Made by a program: the position numbers and the translations under genes. Below are positions 10,578 to 29,584 of a DNA stretch of 64,000 nt, piece by piece. Numbering within the stretch: the stretch's first letter is position 1; the number at the start of each line of letters is the position of its first letter. The notes beneath the pieces were generated by a model. It saw nothing but the letters and a program-made list of their open reading frames with translations, had not been told where the DNA came from and did no database searches. Source of the stretch: Galdieria sulphuraria (taxonomy: Eukaryota > Rhodophyta > Bangiophyceae > Galdieriales > Galdieriaceae); NCBI RefSeq assembly GCF_000341285.1, contig NW_005178473.1:186001-250000 (forward strand), in the 5' to 3' direction.

Positions 10578-12189
10578 TCAATATTTGGTCTTCAATGAAG
10601 CGACAACCTCCGTCACAGATGGGCCTTGATAGAGATAGCGGTAACTTTAAAAAAGAGAGTTAATTTCTAGCCACAAAAACAAAGTCATACATACAGTCCA
10701 CTAAAATCTTTCTTGGCATATCCTTGTTTGCGCATATTTTCATATAATGAAGCTACATGTTCACCAACCAACAATTTACTAAAAGCCAGCATATGGTCAT
10801 TAAAATTTCCATTCTCAAATGAATACCAACATGTTCAAATCATTTGCAGCACGCATCGCTAACCCGATGTCTTTCAACAAGAGCTCCGTTCGAAAACCAT
10901 TTTCATAATCTCTACTAGCAGGTACATTCTCCATCACACCAGGAACCTTCATGGCATTAAAACTTCCCTTTCAGTCCACGAAAAACTCACCGGATTGTAA
11001 GTATCGCTACTCCAACATCTATATAGACATCCATAACACTTTTTATATTTTGATGCATTCGCAACCAGTAACCAACCTTGCTGTGGAAGTATTCATCACC
11101 TTGGCAAGAATTCGAGGATCCATTCCTTGCTTTGCGCCCAAGTTCATAGCTTCACAAACTCCTGCCATTGATATAGCCAAAGCCAAATTATTTGCCATCT
11201 TTTACGCATGAGCATGGAACAATCATTCATCTTACACATTTTCCAACCTTTGCTACTTGTCCATTTCCCGCAGGTCCACAATGAACGATATTCTTACCCA
11301 TACAACGCAAAATATTTTCTGCTCGACGGAAACCATCTTCTGTCCCACCAACCTAAAAGAAATAAACAAAAATATATCAACTTATAGAAAGTATACCATG
11401 AATGTCAAAGTTCCTTTTTCAGCACCTGGAACGCCACCGGAAACTGGAGCATCAAGGAAGTTTATCTGACGACCTAACTCTGAAGCGAATTTCTTCCCAA
11501 AGACTTATCAGTCTTAAAAAAATGCTTCAATGAACACATACCGCGACGTTTCGTGACGTGCTGACGTCGATAGTCGAACAATCAATAAACAGTGATCCAG
11601 ACTGAGCAGCTTCCAATAGTCCTGTATCCAACATCATTTTTTACGACTCTTCACTAACTGCAGAATCTTTACTTACCATCATGCTTGTCTAAATAGACTT
11701 GTTCCACGTGAGTTGACTCCGGCAGCATAGTTATAACAAATTTTGCCTAGATTTGATTATCCAAGAATAGAGAAACCAAAGCAACATACTCTTGTGGTAA
11801 TTTCATGCACACTTTGGGCAACTTCCATATTAAGATGTTTAGCTAACCTTGCAAAAGACTTTCAACTTGTCCTTAAGATATATTGTCCTTTAACACACTT
11901 TTGAGCCTTATCCACATCTTTATCATATAGCAACACCCTTCTGCTATTTCGTACCAAGTTTGTTGCCATTGGGCTACCTAAACTTTACATAAAAATTTTG
12001 CCAAGAAAAGTTCCGAGTGAATATTCTACCCATGGCTCCAAGTCCTATAAAACCTACGAGAGACCTACACCACTAAAGTAACTAAAACAACAAACAGCAC
12101 TTAAGTACACAATCAAACCTATCTGCAGTTTGTGATATAGTTCTTCGGAGCTTCGGAATCATAAAAGAGAGTCTTCTCATGGAAATCAT
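10578..12189 (-). CDS. HIBADH: 3-hydroxyisobutyrate dehydrogenase, many introns
   Basis: This mitochondrial enzyme of valine breakdown oxidises 3-hydroxyisobutyrate to methylmalonate semialdehyde with NAD+. Spliced by eye, it opens MISMRRLSFMIPKLRRTISQ (a mitochondrial presequence), then the Rossmann motif FIGLGAMGSPMATNLVRNS. The family signatures follow: INFLDAPVSGGVPGAEKGTL, CGPAGNGQVAKMANN with the catalytic-lysine region MANNLALAISMAGVCEAMNL, and RTELLLKDIGLAMRAAND. It ends near ENMRKQGYAKKDFSGL. About nine introns of 40-70 nt interrupt it, so no long open frame is visible. The final exon joint is uncertain by one base, leaving the last about 20 residues open. It is divergent from RPC1 by 83 bp. 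Confidence 0.8.
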
Positions 12190-12272
12190 CAACACAAGTT
12201 TTCTAAGAGACAGTGAGAAATTGGAAAAAAATTTCTCGATGTTCTGCGGTTGACGTATTTTCCAAGTGTAAT
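12190..12272. promoter_or_regulatory. Shared promoter region HIBADH/RPC1 with an inverted CCAAT box
   Basis: An 83-bp divergent gap contains ATTGG at 12220-12224, roughly midway between the start codons. Confidence 0.5.
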
Positions 12273-17595
<5,323 letters not shown>

Positions 17596-17649
17596 TATTC
17601 GACCAAAACAAAATTCAACACTCCATTTAGCAAACTTGAATAAATCTAA

Positions 17650-20358
17650 CTACTTTCGTTCCGCTTGTTCCTTTTGATGTTTTTCGACTAACATTTGTTG
17701 AATTTGTCGAGTTGTTTCTCGATGTTCTTTATACTCCATAGTATAGTCACCCTTTCCCTGGGTCATAGAACGCAATTCTGTCGCATATCCAAACATTTCA
17801 TAGAGAGGCACCTTGTTCAAATTAGATTTTGCACTTTTAAATAAAAGCTACGCTACCTCGGCCTGAATAACGGAAAGTTCTCCATAATCCACAGCGCTAA
17901 TAATAATTCCCCTCCGCCTATTCAAGGCCCCCATGACCGTTCCTTGAAACTCAGTAGGGACCTAACGATATATCAAACTTCATCCTATCATTAAAAAATC
18001 TTCTAACCTGAACTTCCACAGTCATAACTGGCTCCAAAATTGCAGGTTCAGCTCGAGGAAACGCTTCTCTAAACGCCATAATAGCTGCGATTCGAAATGC
18101 CAGTTCACTGCTGTCAACGGAGTGACTCTTTCCATCTTCCAATACCTCAAATAACATTTCAGTACTTTAAAAAAACATACAGATAGGCAGCATACCATAC
18201 GAACACCTTGTACTCGATGGCCAGTCAACGAACCTCTCTCACAAGCTTCACGAAAGCCAGCTTCAACAGCTGGAATCAGGTTTGGAGGAATAGCATTACC
18301 AACTACACGATTGACAAACTCGTTATTCAGTGAATCGTCTGAGGGCTCAATATAACTGCAGTTCCTTTCAGTTTCGAAAAAATACAAATGACTTGATTCC
18401 TCACCCAATAACTCCACCATATTGACCAGCACCGCCAGTCTGCTTCTTATGTAAATAATCAAACTTCGTACGTTTTGTCACAGTTTCACGGAAATTAACC
18501 TAAACTTCTAAGTTGGCTGTCGACGAAAAGTTCTTACATCAGAAACAAACCTGAGGCTGTCCAGCTTCACATTCCACTCCATACTCGCGTTTCATTCGTT
18601 CCAAATAAACTTGCAAGTGCAGTTCTCCCATCCCACTGATGATCAGCTGCTTAGTTTCTGAATCGTTGAAAAAGTGAAAAGTAGGATCTTCTCTCATAAA
18701 GCGAGCTAGTGCCTTGGTAAAGTTGTTGGAAGTTTCTCGAGATTTGGGTTTTACTGCCAAACTCATGACTGGCTCTGGAATAAACACGGACTCCATAGAA
18801 AACGTATCCTTTCCATCAGTGAATGTATCTCCACTAGCACATTCTACACCAAATACCGCACAAATATCTCCAGCAACAGCCTCTGAAATCTCTTCCATTT
18901 CGTCCGCATGCATTCGAACCAACCTTGGCACCTTCACTTTTTTACTCGTACGAGAATTGAAAATGTAGTCTCCCCTCTTTAAAGTGCCTTGATACAACCG
19001 AAGATAAGTAAGCTGTCCATATCGTCCATCCTCTAGTTTAAATGCCAAACAAACGAGTTTTTCATCGGCTGAAGGACTTAATACAACAGGTTCTTCTAAT
19101 TGTTTCATTTCGCCATCTACTTCCTTTCTCACAAGGCGAAGGGCTATGTTCTCCTTTTCCTTTGGATTCGGTAAGTACTGAACGACTCCATCCAAAAGAG
19201 GCTGAACTCCGCAATTCTTCAAAGCGCTCCCCATAAAGACAGGAATAAACCTAAAGTAGTTAAGATGCTTGTTCGAAGATATCGTGAACTTACTGTAAAT
19301 TGACAGTAACTTTCCGAATAGCTCCTGTCAACTCTTCTTCAGAAATCTCTTGTTCTGAAAGAAATTTATCAGCGATATACTCATCTAGTTCTGCTATCAT
19401 CTCAACAAGACTCTTTCGATATTTCTCTACCTGAAATGAAAAAGCAAATAGGTCACTACTGCGAAAAATATTTACGAATGTTAGGCCTCACATCATGAAC
19501 CAAAGCTTCCGGAACTTGTTTCCTAACAACTTGTTCTCCAAATCGTCCTTCAAAATATAAGGCTTCTCGTCGTATAATATCAACGACCCCTTTGAGCTCT
19601 TCTTCAAGACCAATTGGAATAACTAACGGAGCAGCCCACTTGTGAAGTTTGTCTCGGAGCTTCACAAAGATTAGCAAAGAGGACGAAAAGTAAAAAATAC
19701 ATACTTGCTGTACAACACGAAAAGGATTCGCTCCTTGTCTATCTAACTTGTTTATGAAGGCTATCCTTGGCACTTTGTATCGGTTCATTTGTCTACTAAC
19801 AGTTAAGCTTTGACTCTGTACACCACCAACTGCACATAAAACTAGCACAGCACCATCCAACACTCGAAGTGCTCGCTCAACTTCGATAGTAAAGTCGACG
19901 TGACCAGGGGTGTCGATTATATTGATGGGATGATTTGCCCTATAAAACCATTAAAACCGAAAAGGAAAACTCTCAAGTCTAACGGCTTACCAGAAGCAAG
20001 ATGTTGCAGCACTTTGAATAGTTATTCCTCTTTCTCTTTCGAGCTCCATAAAGTCCATGGTGGCACCCTTACCGTCTTTCCCTTTAACTTCGTGTATTTC
20101 CCTTATTCTTCCGCTATAAAACAAAACTCTCTCTGTGAGCGTTGTTTTCCCGGAGTCAATATGCGCAGAAATGCCGACGTTTCGCAGCTTGTTGATATCT
20201 CTTTCCAGATTACTATTTTCTGCTCCCTCCGCGGAAAGCGAAGAAAGTTCTCTAGAATAACGTTTATTAAACGAATACCAAACATATTTTTGGCGTCTCA
20301 AGAATAACCTGGACCATAAAGGAGCCGAAAGAACCTTCACAATTCGTGTACTGCACAT
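17650..20358 (-). CDS. GFM1: Mitochondrial translation elongation factor G1
   Basis: This is the GTPase that translocates tRNA and mRNA on the mitochondrial ribosome. The N-terminus [20 protein letters not shown] is a basic presequence. The G1 loop is in [19 protein letters not shown] and the mtEFG1-type switch region in [20 protein letters not shown], ending at [10 protein letters not shown]. Further on are the G4 motif [19 protein letters not shown], domain II ([18 protein letters not shown]), domain III ([20 protein letters not shown]) and domain V ([20 protein letters not shown], then [12 protein letters not shown]), where EF-G1 carries the G-domain-facing loop. The presence of the intact [11 protein letters not shown] element favours EF-G1 over EF-G2. 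About eight introns interrupt the gene. The protein ends [11 protein letters not shown] at 17650. Confidence 0.92.
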
Positions 20359-20560
20359 GTAAGTAAGTTGGCAATTGGTTCCGGTCAATGAAAACTCCAA
20401 CCTGCGCTGAGAATTTGAAGAAAATGTTCCGAAAGTATCTTTGGTCTTCCAATCTACTTATATATACGTTTCAACTAGTCTTTGTAATCCTATAAATTAT
20501 TCTTACAGAAACGAGACTGTGTCTTCCTAAAGGTTATTTGAGGTTCTATAACTTCCTGTC

Positions 20561-20806
20561 TTAGTTCTTGGACTCCTCATGCGGTTTATCTGTCATTGCG
20601 TATTCCTACAAAATTCTCCAACCTACTTTACTTCGCTATCCATCAGCATTTCTTTATTTCCTAACTCTCTATTGAATCTTGTTCCTCCTCGAAGAAACAT
20701 CACCTTCCTAGGCATGAACAAATGATAGAAACTTTCGATATCTTTTCTGAAATTGAAAGGCCGATATTCTCTCAAGGCGCTCTTTGGCATTTTTCGATTT
20801 TGGCAT
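20561..20806 (-). CDS. Possible small basic/acidic protein (doubtful)
   Basis: An ATG at 20806 opens MPKSKNAKERLERISAFQFQ then KRYRK. Two very small candidate introns (about 25 and 26 nt, both GT...TAG) would continue it as VMFLRGGTRFNRELGNKEML and a tail MTDKPHEESKN ending at 20561. If the first gap is not an intron, the frame closes after KFLSFVHA. No family is recognised, and the intron sizes are below the window norm. The gene would sit in the 714-bp gap between the divergent starts of GFM1 and PCF11. Confidence 0.25.
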
Positions 20807-21072
20807 TCCCGTAGGTTTGTTTGTCGCAGCTGAAGCTAAAGTATATTTTGAATTTTGGGCGATAAAGCCTTTTGGTTTGAGGTTCCGAAATATTTTGCAT
20901 ACGTATAGACACTTCAAACTTTGCCTTTAAACAGGTTGCAACCTTTTTAGCCAGCTCCTAGTAACACTGCAGTCCGTTATCTCTTGAGCGCCGTCCCTCT
21001 TCGTTTAGAACTCGTAACCCTTAGAACAACTTTTAGCGGACTCTCAAACACCTTCACTAACACATAGGTTGC

Positions 21073-22988
21073 ATGGACTCTCCCAGTGCTTATTTGGACG
21101 CTTCTAAAGAGTACAGTGAGTTTCTTTTAGACCTCACTTTCAACTCCAAGCCTATCATCGACAACCTTACTGCTATAGCTGCAGAAAATAAACACGCTGC
21201 ATCAGCGATTGTGAAAGCTATAGAGTCACGAATTGCGGCCGTGTCTCCAGATAAAAAGTTGCCAGCACTATATCTTCTAGATTCAATAGTTAAAAATGTT
21301 GGGGAACCTTACAGAAGCCTCTTCGAGAAGAATCTTCAGACGACGTTTCTTTCGGCTTTCAGAACCGTGCCAAAAGCAGTGAGACAAAGCATGATGAGAC
21401 TTTTGGAAACCTGGCCACCCTATTTTGGAAACAACTTGATCTCATTATTGAAGGTCCGAGCAAATGAAGTTCAAAAACAAATACAGGAGAATACGAAAGG
21501 ATACGAAGCTGTACACGTCAATCCCCAGGTTTTGCTTAGGACCACAGCAGGAAATAGTCATGTCGATACCAAACCACAAAACTATAATGTTTCTTATTTA
21601 GAACGAGCCCAGGAAAAGGTTCCAGTGCCCAAGCCCAAAGAAAATAGAATTCCTGCCTTTTTGCGTCTACAGCAACATGGAATATTGAATAACAATGTGA
21701 GTGCTAATTTTACGTGTCAATAATATCGTAGTTAACTGTTTGATAGAGCGAACCAACTAGAAAGTCGAGCAGCAAGCAAGCTAGTGGTGTCCATTCACGC
21801 TTGGACACATCATCGGAGTTGATGAAGCAGCTTCAAGTGGAAACTCAACTGTTAGTAGATACCATCAATGCCCAACTAGTCCGTGGAATGATGCCAACAC
21901 AAGAGCAATTAAATGCATTGCAAGCTCTTGTAACCGTGATTCTCCAATATGCAAATTTTAACATTATTGCACAAAACTTTGTACCATATCTGCAACAGCA
22001 CACCGACAATATAGTCAATCAGATAAAAACTCTGCAAGAAAATCAACAAGCCCAAGAACAAGAAGCTGTAATTGCGAACGCAATCCAGTCCCTTATGTCA
22101 GGCTACAACAGCCAGCTCGTTCCGCAGAATTCGGAATCTTCTCTACTAGTTTCAGAGAGAAAAATTTTTCCAAATAATTCGAAATTCGAGAGCGATGTCA
22201 GTAGTAGTTGTCAAGTGCAAGACGAAATCATAACAGATTTCAATATTTTAAGAAGACTTGATCATGGTTTTATCGTTTGTAAGCTTTACGATGACTTACA
22301 AATAGTGAGTGAGTCTGATGGTTCCAGATTCGCAACCAGAGAGGACTTGCGTCAACACCTAGATTGGTTATTTGAGTGGAACAAAAGATTAAGAGCTCGG
22401 AGACAAGGAGGGATATGTCGAATGTGGTATTCGAGTGTTCATGAATGGATACAAGGAACCACTTCTGTAAGGAATTCAGGAATGATCTCATCTTCAATGA
22501 TTTTTGAGGATGGCACTTCTCAAATAAACATAGATAAACGAGAGCAACAATTGAAGAAGGTAGATGAGGAAGCAAATCAAACACACCGACATGAGAACAA
22601 AGTATTTGCAGGAGATTGTGAAGACAGATGTTTTGTTTGTGGAGACTGTTTCGAAATGGAATGGGATGACGAGCTGGAAGCTCTTGTATATAAGGATGCT
22701 ATCAAAGAAGGAGGTGATGAAGGGACAAAAATATTTCATGTTGATTGTTATTCAGTTTGGAAGTCTCAAGGAGGCAGCCATGATTGGAAAAGTGAAGATC
22801 GTGACAAGAATGCCAACGAGGTTGAAGATTCTACTCTGGAGAATTTTGAACATAAGGAAAGTTTTTCAGGTAGTGATTTGGGTTTTGAAATCAAAGCAGA
22901 ACCAACGAAGCTTGATGCATCCGAAGATTTCCCTGATGGAACCAGTGATTTCCCTCAGAAAAGGCTTCGCACAAAGGAAGTCTTGTGA
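21073..22988 (+). CDS. PCF11: Pre-mRNA cleavage complex II protein PCF11
   Basis: PCF11 couples Pol II termination to cleavage and polyadenylation. Residues 1-140 form a CTD-interacting domain: YSEFLLDLTFNSKPIIDNLT, then ALYLLDSIVKNVGEPY, the classic CID helix, and RQSMMRLLETWPPYF. One intron (21697-21746) separates the CID exon from a long second exon. The second exon contains glutamine-rich helices (VETQLLVDTINAQLVRGMMP) and a C-terminal zinc-finger segment. Its pieces are ATREDLRQHLDWLFEWNKRL, RMWYSSVHEWI and the paired zinc ligands C-x2-C in CFVCGDCFEMEWDDELEALV with a later H-x2-C (FHVDCY). This is the usual PCF11 order; the protein has about 620 residues. Confidence 0.92.
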
Positions 22989-23387
22989 CGAGACACTTCT
23001 CCTGTTGGCATAATTTAGCTGACATGGTGTTACTCCGAACTAAGACTAAAAAAGTAAATATATATGACTAACAAATGTATCAGTGTTATGTGAATGTAAT
23101 TAATGATTGGATTTTATTTCCTTTCTCACTCTGGCTACTAAAGAAGCAAAAAGGCTGAGAGGTTGGAAAATTTGGAAGGGTATATATTCAGTCAAGGTCC
23201 ACGAGGTCAAACTCTCACATGACTATCCAAACTGTGCATGTTATTAGGCTCTTTGAGCCATTCTATGGAACTTTTTCTCTTTTCCCAAATTGACACAATT
23301 TGTGTCTCAATGGACATTTCTCAAAATTTGAACATTGACCCGTTTTCCAAAACTAGATGATGATATAAGAGAATGAAATCTGAGTCG
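22989..23387. other. Convergent intergenic region, nothing recognised
   Basis: About 0.4 kb between the PCF11 stop and the ZC3H3-like stop. No gene, RNA or repeat is seen; it presumably holds the 3' ends of both transcripts. Confidence 0.5.
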
Positions 23388-24362
23388 TCAAGCACTTGCC
23401 TCGACGCAATCCCAAGTGTGCAGTCTGCAACATAGACGTCCCTGACTACAAAAACCCTACTTCCATTGTTATCTTCTGCACATTGCAAATGGTACAAACC
23501 CACCCTGAAGACAAAATCTTTGCATATTTCAGGATTTTTGCCAATATTAACGTGAACAAACGGACAGTTATTCTTCCCACATAACCCACTTAAGAACCTC
23601 AAGCAAACAGGCATCCTATTCTCCTCTCGGGTATGCAGCAATTTACAACCCGGATTCTGACAAGAGCCACTAATAAACCGTCGACAAACAAAAACCTGCT
23701 CAACTGTATCAAAGACATAAGTAAACCATTTGAAGCTTGCGTACTCTCTCAGGGTCGTGAATGAAGCGACACTGTTTATCTGTACAGAGTCCAAACCTAG
23801 TATAGAAGAAACATAGTTCAGACTTAAGTTTCTTGTTTCTGCCATAAGTAAAGTAACTTTTGCCACTTTGAGCAACTTTCAAAGGTGTTTCTTTGGTTTT
23901 CTTGTTGCTCTCTTCTGAATTATTGACTAGTTCAGCACTACTACTATTTGACTGAACGTTTACTTTGTTCACGAGCACTTTGTTTTTAAAAGTGGTAGAG
24001 TGCGTGTGCTTTAAATCCTTCCCTATGAAGGAACTTCTATAGTGCGAAGTAACTGGTGAACTTTGAGGGAAAAAGTTGGTTTGCAACGAGTGTTTTTGTC
24101 TCACTCCTGTTCTATATAGTGAATACTTATACTTCACAAAATATTCAGACTTCGGAGGCTCTGAAAAGTTACCAACGATTACAGAGGCATTGACAGACGA
24201 CCTTTGACTTGGTAGCTTTTGCGACTGTGCTATATTACTTTCGGTTTGACACTTGACAGGAAAACGAAACAATACATGGTTCCTACTAATAGTTGGTACA
24301 GGCCCTGTTCCATGCCTTGTTGCTCTTCTTAGAGAATATCTTGGCCTCTTGAAACTCTTCAT
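23388..24362 (-). CDS. CCCH zinc-finger protein, ZC3H3-like
   Basis: ZC3H3 proteins act in nuclear mRNA polyadenylation and export. The N-terminal 190 residues are basic, serine-rich and probably disordered (MKSFKRPRYSLRRATRHGTG). Tandem CCCH fingers follow: CFFYTRFGLCTDKQCRFIH, then DPERVR; after an intron near 23712-23752, CRRFISGSCQNPGCKLLH; and CLRFLSGLCGKNNCPFVH. A partial fourth finger begins ICKDFVF and, after another intron, ends in a CCRLH...C context. The spacing C-x7/8-C-x4-C-x3-H with the phrase HDPERV after finger 1 is typical of ZC3H3. The start ATG (24362) is 58 bp from the divergent sterol-oxidase start. The boundaries of the last exon are approximate. Confidence 0.72.
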
Positions 24363-24420
24363 GCACGCCCCCAAATTTGTTTCTCCGCTGTCTTACACAG
24401 CTGGTTGATGCTTGAATCGA
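24363..24420. promoter_or_regulatory. Shared promoter region ZC3H3-like/SMO
   Basis: The 58-bp gap is the shortest head-to-head spacing in the window. No CCAAT box is seen in it, unlike several other divergent gaps. Confidence 0.5.
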
Positions 24421-25335
24421 ATGATTCTTGAATTGACTAGTTTAGCTTTGCTTACTTCCTCTGGACTCGTTCACAAAGGATGGTAGGTACCTTGAGTTTT
24501 TTTCACTATGTATAGTGTGATTTTCTTTAGGGCGTTTCTTTGTGGTAGTTACAGTGACTTCACAATGACTGTTTGGGGCTTGTTCTTTTCACTTGTCTGC
24601 GGTTATTTTCTAGGCTGTCTACCGTATTTTCTTCTTGATGTTTTGAAAGTACCCTTTTTCGAAAGGTACAAGGTGCAGACTTTTCGGTATCCTTCCAAGG
24701 CGGTGAGTGTGTTAAGAGAACCTTGGGCATGAACTAAATTCGTGGTGAAGAACCTTCAAAAGTGTTGTCTTAATTTGTTTATTTTGTTCTTTTTTGTCAT
24801 GTTGCCGATGATAGCTTTGAGCTATCCTTTATTTAAGGCTATAGGAGTCACAAGAGAACTTCCTTTACCCAGTCTTTTCATCGTAGTGGTCCAAGTCTTT
24901 TTCTTCTTTCTTGTCGAAGATTTCGGGAACTATTGGTTGCACCGCTGGCTGCATACAACTTGGGCATATAAAAACATTCACTATGTGCACCACGAATATA
25001 GTGCTCCGTTTGCTTTAGCTGCCACTTACGCGCATCCTCTTGAAGTGGTCCTTTTAGGCGTTCCGACGTTTTTGGGTCCACTAGTAGTTGGACCGCATCT
25101 TTTTACTTTATGGGTATGGCTCATGATGAGACAGTATGAAGCAGTAGATATTCATTCTGGATATGAGTTTCCTTGGAACCTTAACTCTTTTTTGTCCTTT
25201 TACGGTGGAACCGAACACCATGACTATCATCATTATTTGTATTCAGGAAATTATGCTTCCATATTTACTTGGTGTGATGGCATCTATGGAACTAATCTTA
25301 GCTACAAAGTGCGTAAATATTGCCGTGATTGTTGA
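24421..25335 (+). CDS. SMO: C4-methylsterol oxidase (sterol C4-demethylation monooxygenase)
   Basis: This ER membrane di-iron oxygenase of the fatty-acid-hydroxylase superfamily removes sterol C4 methyl groups. Three exons are joined by introns at about 24483-24531 and 24703-24750. N-terminal membrane helices (VWGLFFSLVCGYFLGCLPYF and LFILFFFVMLPMIALSY) precede the three histidine boxes. These are HRWLH, HHEYSAPFALAATYAHP, and EHHDYHHYLYSGNYAS. The pair LVEDFGNYWLHRWLH and VHHEYSAPF is diagnostic for SMO/ERG25. It ends SYKVRKYCRDC without an obvious KKXX signal. The start is at 24421, giving MILELTSLALLTSSGLVHKG. Confidence 0.9.
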
Positions 25336-25665
25336 TAATTCTATTCGAATCTTTAAATGACTCCTTTGTATTTTGAGTGAGAATAAGCCCCCATAAATAA
25401 ATAAGTATATATACATATATCAATTTTTGTTTTTGACAGAAGAGAATCAGTTATTCAGAGTTGTAGAGATGTCGTATAAGCTTTCACTATGTCTTTGAAT
25501 TATATACTAGTCTAAAAATTGCACAGCTGCGAGTTTCATTGATTAGGGTGATGATTTTCTGAACCTAGAATAGTTTACACAATAATGTCCAAAGTTCTGA
25601 ACATCATCAATCAATTAGAAATCGTAGCATATCTGTAGATTTTTTCTACTGTCCGAAACTGCCTT

Positions 25666-26865
<1,200 letters not shown>

Positions 26866-27057
26866 TGTAGTTTAGAGTCACAAATATTCTGAAATGTCAT
26901 CGGAAGAAGAATAAACTATTCTTCGCATTGTTTTTTTCTGAATGTGGAATTCCCTGTGCGGTTTCACTTCTCGCAGTTCCTCTTTTTTTGGGTATCGGTT
27001 TAGTTATTTAGTTTTTTTAGATATCTTAAGGGTTTTCTAAGGTCTTGTAGACAGTTA

Positions 27058-29286
27058 ATGAGTGAGAAACGTGTGGGTTCTGTATTCAAAAGAGGTGTTT
27101 CTTCTGGGCGAAAGCTTCAAGATTCCAGAAGACCACGTTATGTATTACCAGAATATACCCGGGAGGTTCCCGGCAAAGAATTGTTTGAGGTTTGCATAGT
27201 CTATGTTTTTCATTGCCAGTTTAATTGTCTTTTTATAGACTCAAGACATTCGGTCCGAAGAAGGTTCCAAAGAATTGCGTGGTACTTGGGAAGATTTGCG
27301 AAAGGTTTGTTTCTGTTTTCTTTAAAAGTTACTTTAACAGTGGGAAAGCTCCTGATTCGAATCGATGGTCAAAGATATCCAGCATACAAGGATCTCTATG
27401 GAGGTTGGAGACACCCTTCATTCTTCCTAGCAGTGGAGAACATTCAGAGCGATCCGTTTGCACCTCCTTCAAGATTCAGGTAAGTGTACACACTTGTCTA
27501 TAGTATGAAGTTAACTTTAGACAGGGTACTTATTCCTCGTAATATTGCAGGATTTCCTGAGCAAACCTATAATTCCAAACCACGAGAAGTCGCTTTAAGA
27601 GATTTTATAACACGGAAGTTTTGGGCTAGTTGTCATGGTCTTCACTTAGATAAAGCTGCTCCAAACAGAGGTTGGGGTGGTTCAAAGGGAGCAAATTTGA
27701 ACATAGACAAGCCGAAGCAGCATATTTTGGAACGTTCTTCTTGTGTTTTCACTGATAAATTTGTCGAATTGCGCTTTACAGTAGCATTACCCGCAAGAGG
27801 ACGTACAATTGGTATTTGTGCTTTTAACTTTTTGGAATGTTGAGTGACAACATATCAGAGGGTAATCGTGCGAAGGAAATCCTCATCGACGGTTTGCCGC
27901 AAGTCGTGACGTCATCTTGTCTAATGGAAAATTTGGATTATGATGAGTTGATGGATCATATCAAAGTAGCGGAAGACCAAGAATTTTTACGAAGCAATTT
28001 AAAGTCTATGAAGTTAATTGCATTTGTTGCAGATGGTGCAGTTTTGCCGAGGAAAAGTGGAGCTAGCGATGAGCCATTGATAGGCAGTGGTGTTGTACAT
28101 TTTGAAAGTCCTGAAAGTATGCGAGTTTCGTTTCGTCTTCCTAATCATGGTGTGATTACTGGCATGGGCATTCCAGAAGGTGTTACACTGATTGTAAGGG
28201 TTACTTTCGAATGCTGAACCGATTTAAATGTCTCTACTAGGTTGGTGGTGGCTTTCACGGAAAGTCAACCTTACTCCAAGCACTTGAAGTCGGTATATAT
28301 AATCATATTAGAGGTGATGGTAGAGAATTTGTTTGCGTAGATCCTAATACTACCAAAATTCGGGCTGAGGATGGACGTGCAGTGACATGCGTAGATATCT
28401 CGAGTTTCATTAAGAATCTTCCGTTTGGAAAGGATACGCAATCTTTCTCCACAGAGGATGCTTCGGGAAGCACTTCACAAGCAGCGAACATTATGGAAGC
28501 TGTAGAAGCTGGTGCAACTACACTTTTGGTTGACGAAGATACATGTGCTACTAATTTCATGATTCGTGACAGACGTATGCAGGTAGGTCTTGTTTGTTTT
28601 AAACCCAATTAATTTACTTACTCGTTCTCAAGGTGTTAGTTAGTAAGGATAAAGAGCCGATCACGCCTTTCATATCTAGAGTTCGTGATATGTATGAAAA
28701 ATTTGGAATATCAACAATTTTAGTGATAGGCGGTTCTGGTGACTATTTTGATGTTTGCGATACAGTTATTCTTATGGATTCATATCGGCCGTATGATGTC
28801 ACAAAACGCGCGAAAGAGATTGTGACTGAATTGCCTTCTATGGCTATAGAAGCGGAACGCAAGGATTCAGACACGTTTATGCTGCCTTGTATGAGGGCTC
28901 CAATACCAGCTTCATTAGAAGGTGCTAGACGTGGCGGCAGAAGACGCATACGTGCTACTGACTTGTATACAATTGAATTCGGTTCGGGGGAAATAGAACT
29001 TGATGCAGTCGAACAACTTGTAGACCCAAGTCAGACGCGAGCAGTCGCTGATACACTGGATATGCTGTTGGATGCTGGATTAATCGACGGAAAGCGCGTT
29101 ATTAGAGAGTTATTAGACTCTATTGAAGTGCTGATTGATCAAAAAGGACTAGATTGTATCGCACCGGGTAGGGCTATTTTCGGCAACTATGCGAGACCTC
29201 GTCGTTTGGAGTTAGCTGCTGCTTTGAACCGTCTTCGAGGTTTACAAGTAACTCAGAAACGTGACTTTTCTAGAAGTTCAAGTTAA
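27058..29286 (+). CDS. Predicted ABC-class ATPase (PF09818-type)
   Basis: This belongs to the 'predicted ATPase of the ABC class' family, soluble ABC-type ATPases of unknown role found in bacteria and scattered eukaryotes. The N-terminal region includes RIDGQRYPAYKDLYGGW and HPSFFLAVENIQSDPFAPPS. The middle part has GAVLPRKSG-like sequence (DGAVLPRKSGASDEPLIGSG) and RLPNHGVITGMGIPEGVTLI. The Walker A motif follows an intron: VGGGFHGKSTLLQALEVGIY. The Walker B-like EAGATTLLVDEDTCATNFMI precedes the family-specific RDRRMQ. C-terminal DSYRPYDVTKRAKEI and a helical tail complete it. Six introns are needed. The lysine- and arginine-rich N-terminus (SVFKRGVSSGRKLQDSRRPR) is unlike bacterial homologues I know of. 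No transport domain is present. Confidence 0.85.
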
Positions 29287-29392
29287 TAGCAATAAAAAGC
29301 TTTTATCTAAAGTGTCCCGATAAATAGTACTCTTGAATAGTTCAAACTGTGAAACAAGTGCAATATGAAGTAGATTCTTACTGGATCTTATA

Positions 29393-29584
29393 TCAATCGT
29401 CGTCACCTCCTTTCCTCCCTGAATACTCCAAGATTGCGGTTTTTTTGGCAGCTCTCTTCGATGACTTTATCTTTTTCAAGTTTCTTTGCGCCTTTTGTTT
29501 TTGCGATAACGTTTGTGTTTTTCCTTTCTCGATCGACTTGCGAATCACAGGAGACTGGCGTGCAATCTTTGCCGATTTTCCCAT
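29393..29584 (-). CDS. Small highly basic protein
   Basis: A single frame from the ATG at 29584 encodes 63 residues: MGKSAKIARQSPVIRKSIEK, a lysine/arginine-rich middle (KAQRNLKKIKSSKRAAKKT) and an acidic end GGDDD. This composition suggests a nucleolar or ribosome-associated protein, which is inference only. I recognise no family. It is convergent with the ABC ATPase gene, 106 bp away. An upstream exon cannot be excluded, because the codons before the ATG stay open. Confidence 0.5.
   Translation of the reverse strand: MGKSAKIARQSPVIRKSIEKGKTQTLSQKQKAQRNLKKIKSSKRAAKKTAILEYSGRKGGDDD

Noticed and set aside
10578-12189. HIBADH as a pseudogene because no long open frame is visible
   Set aside because: Nearly all conserved blocks are intact and separated by good GT-AG introns; only the last joint is unclear.
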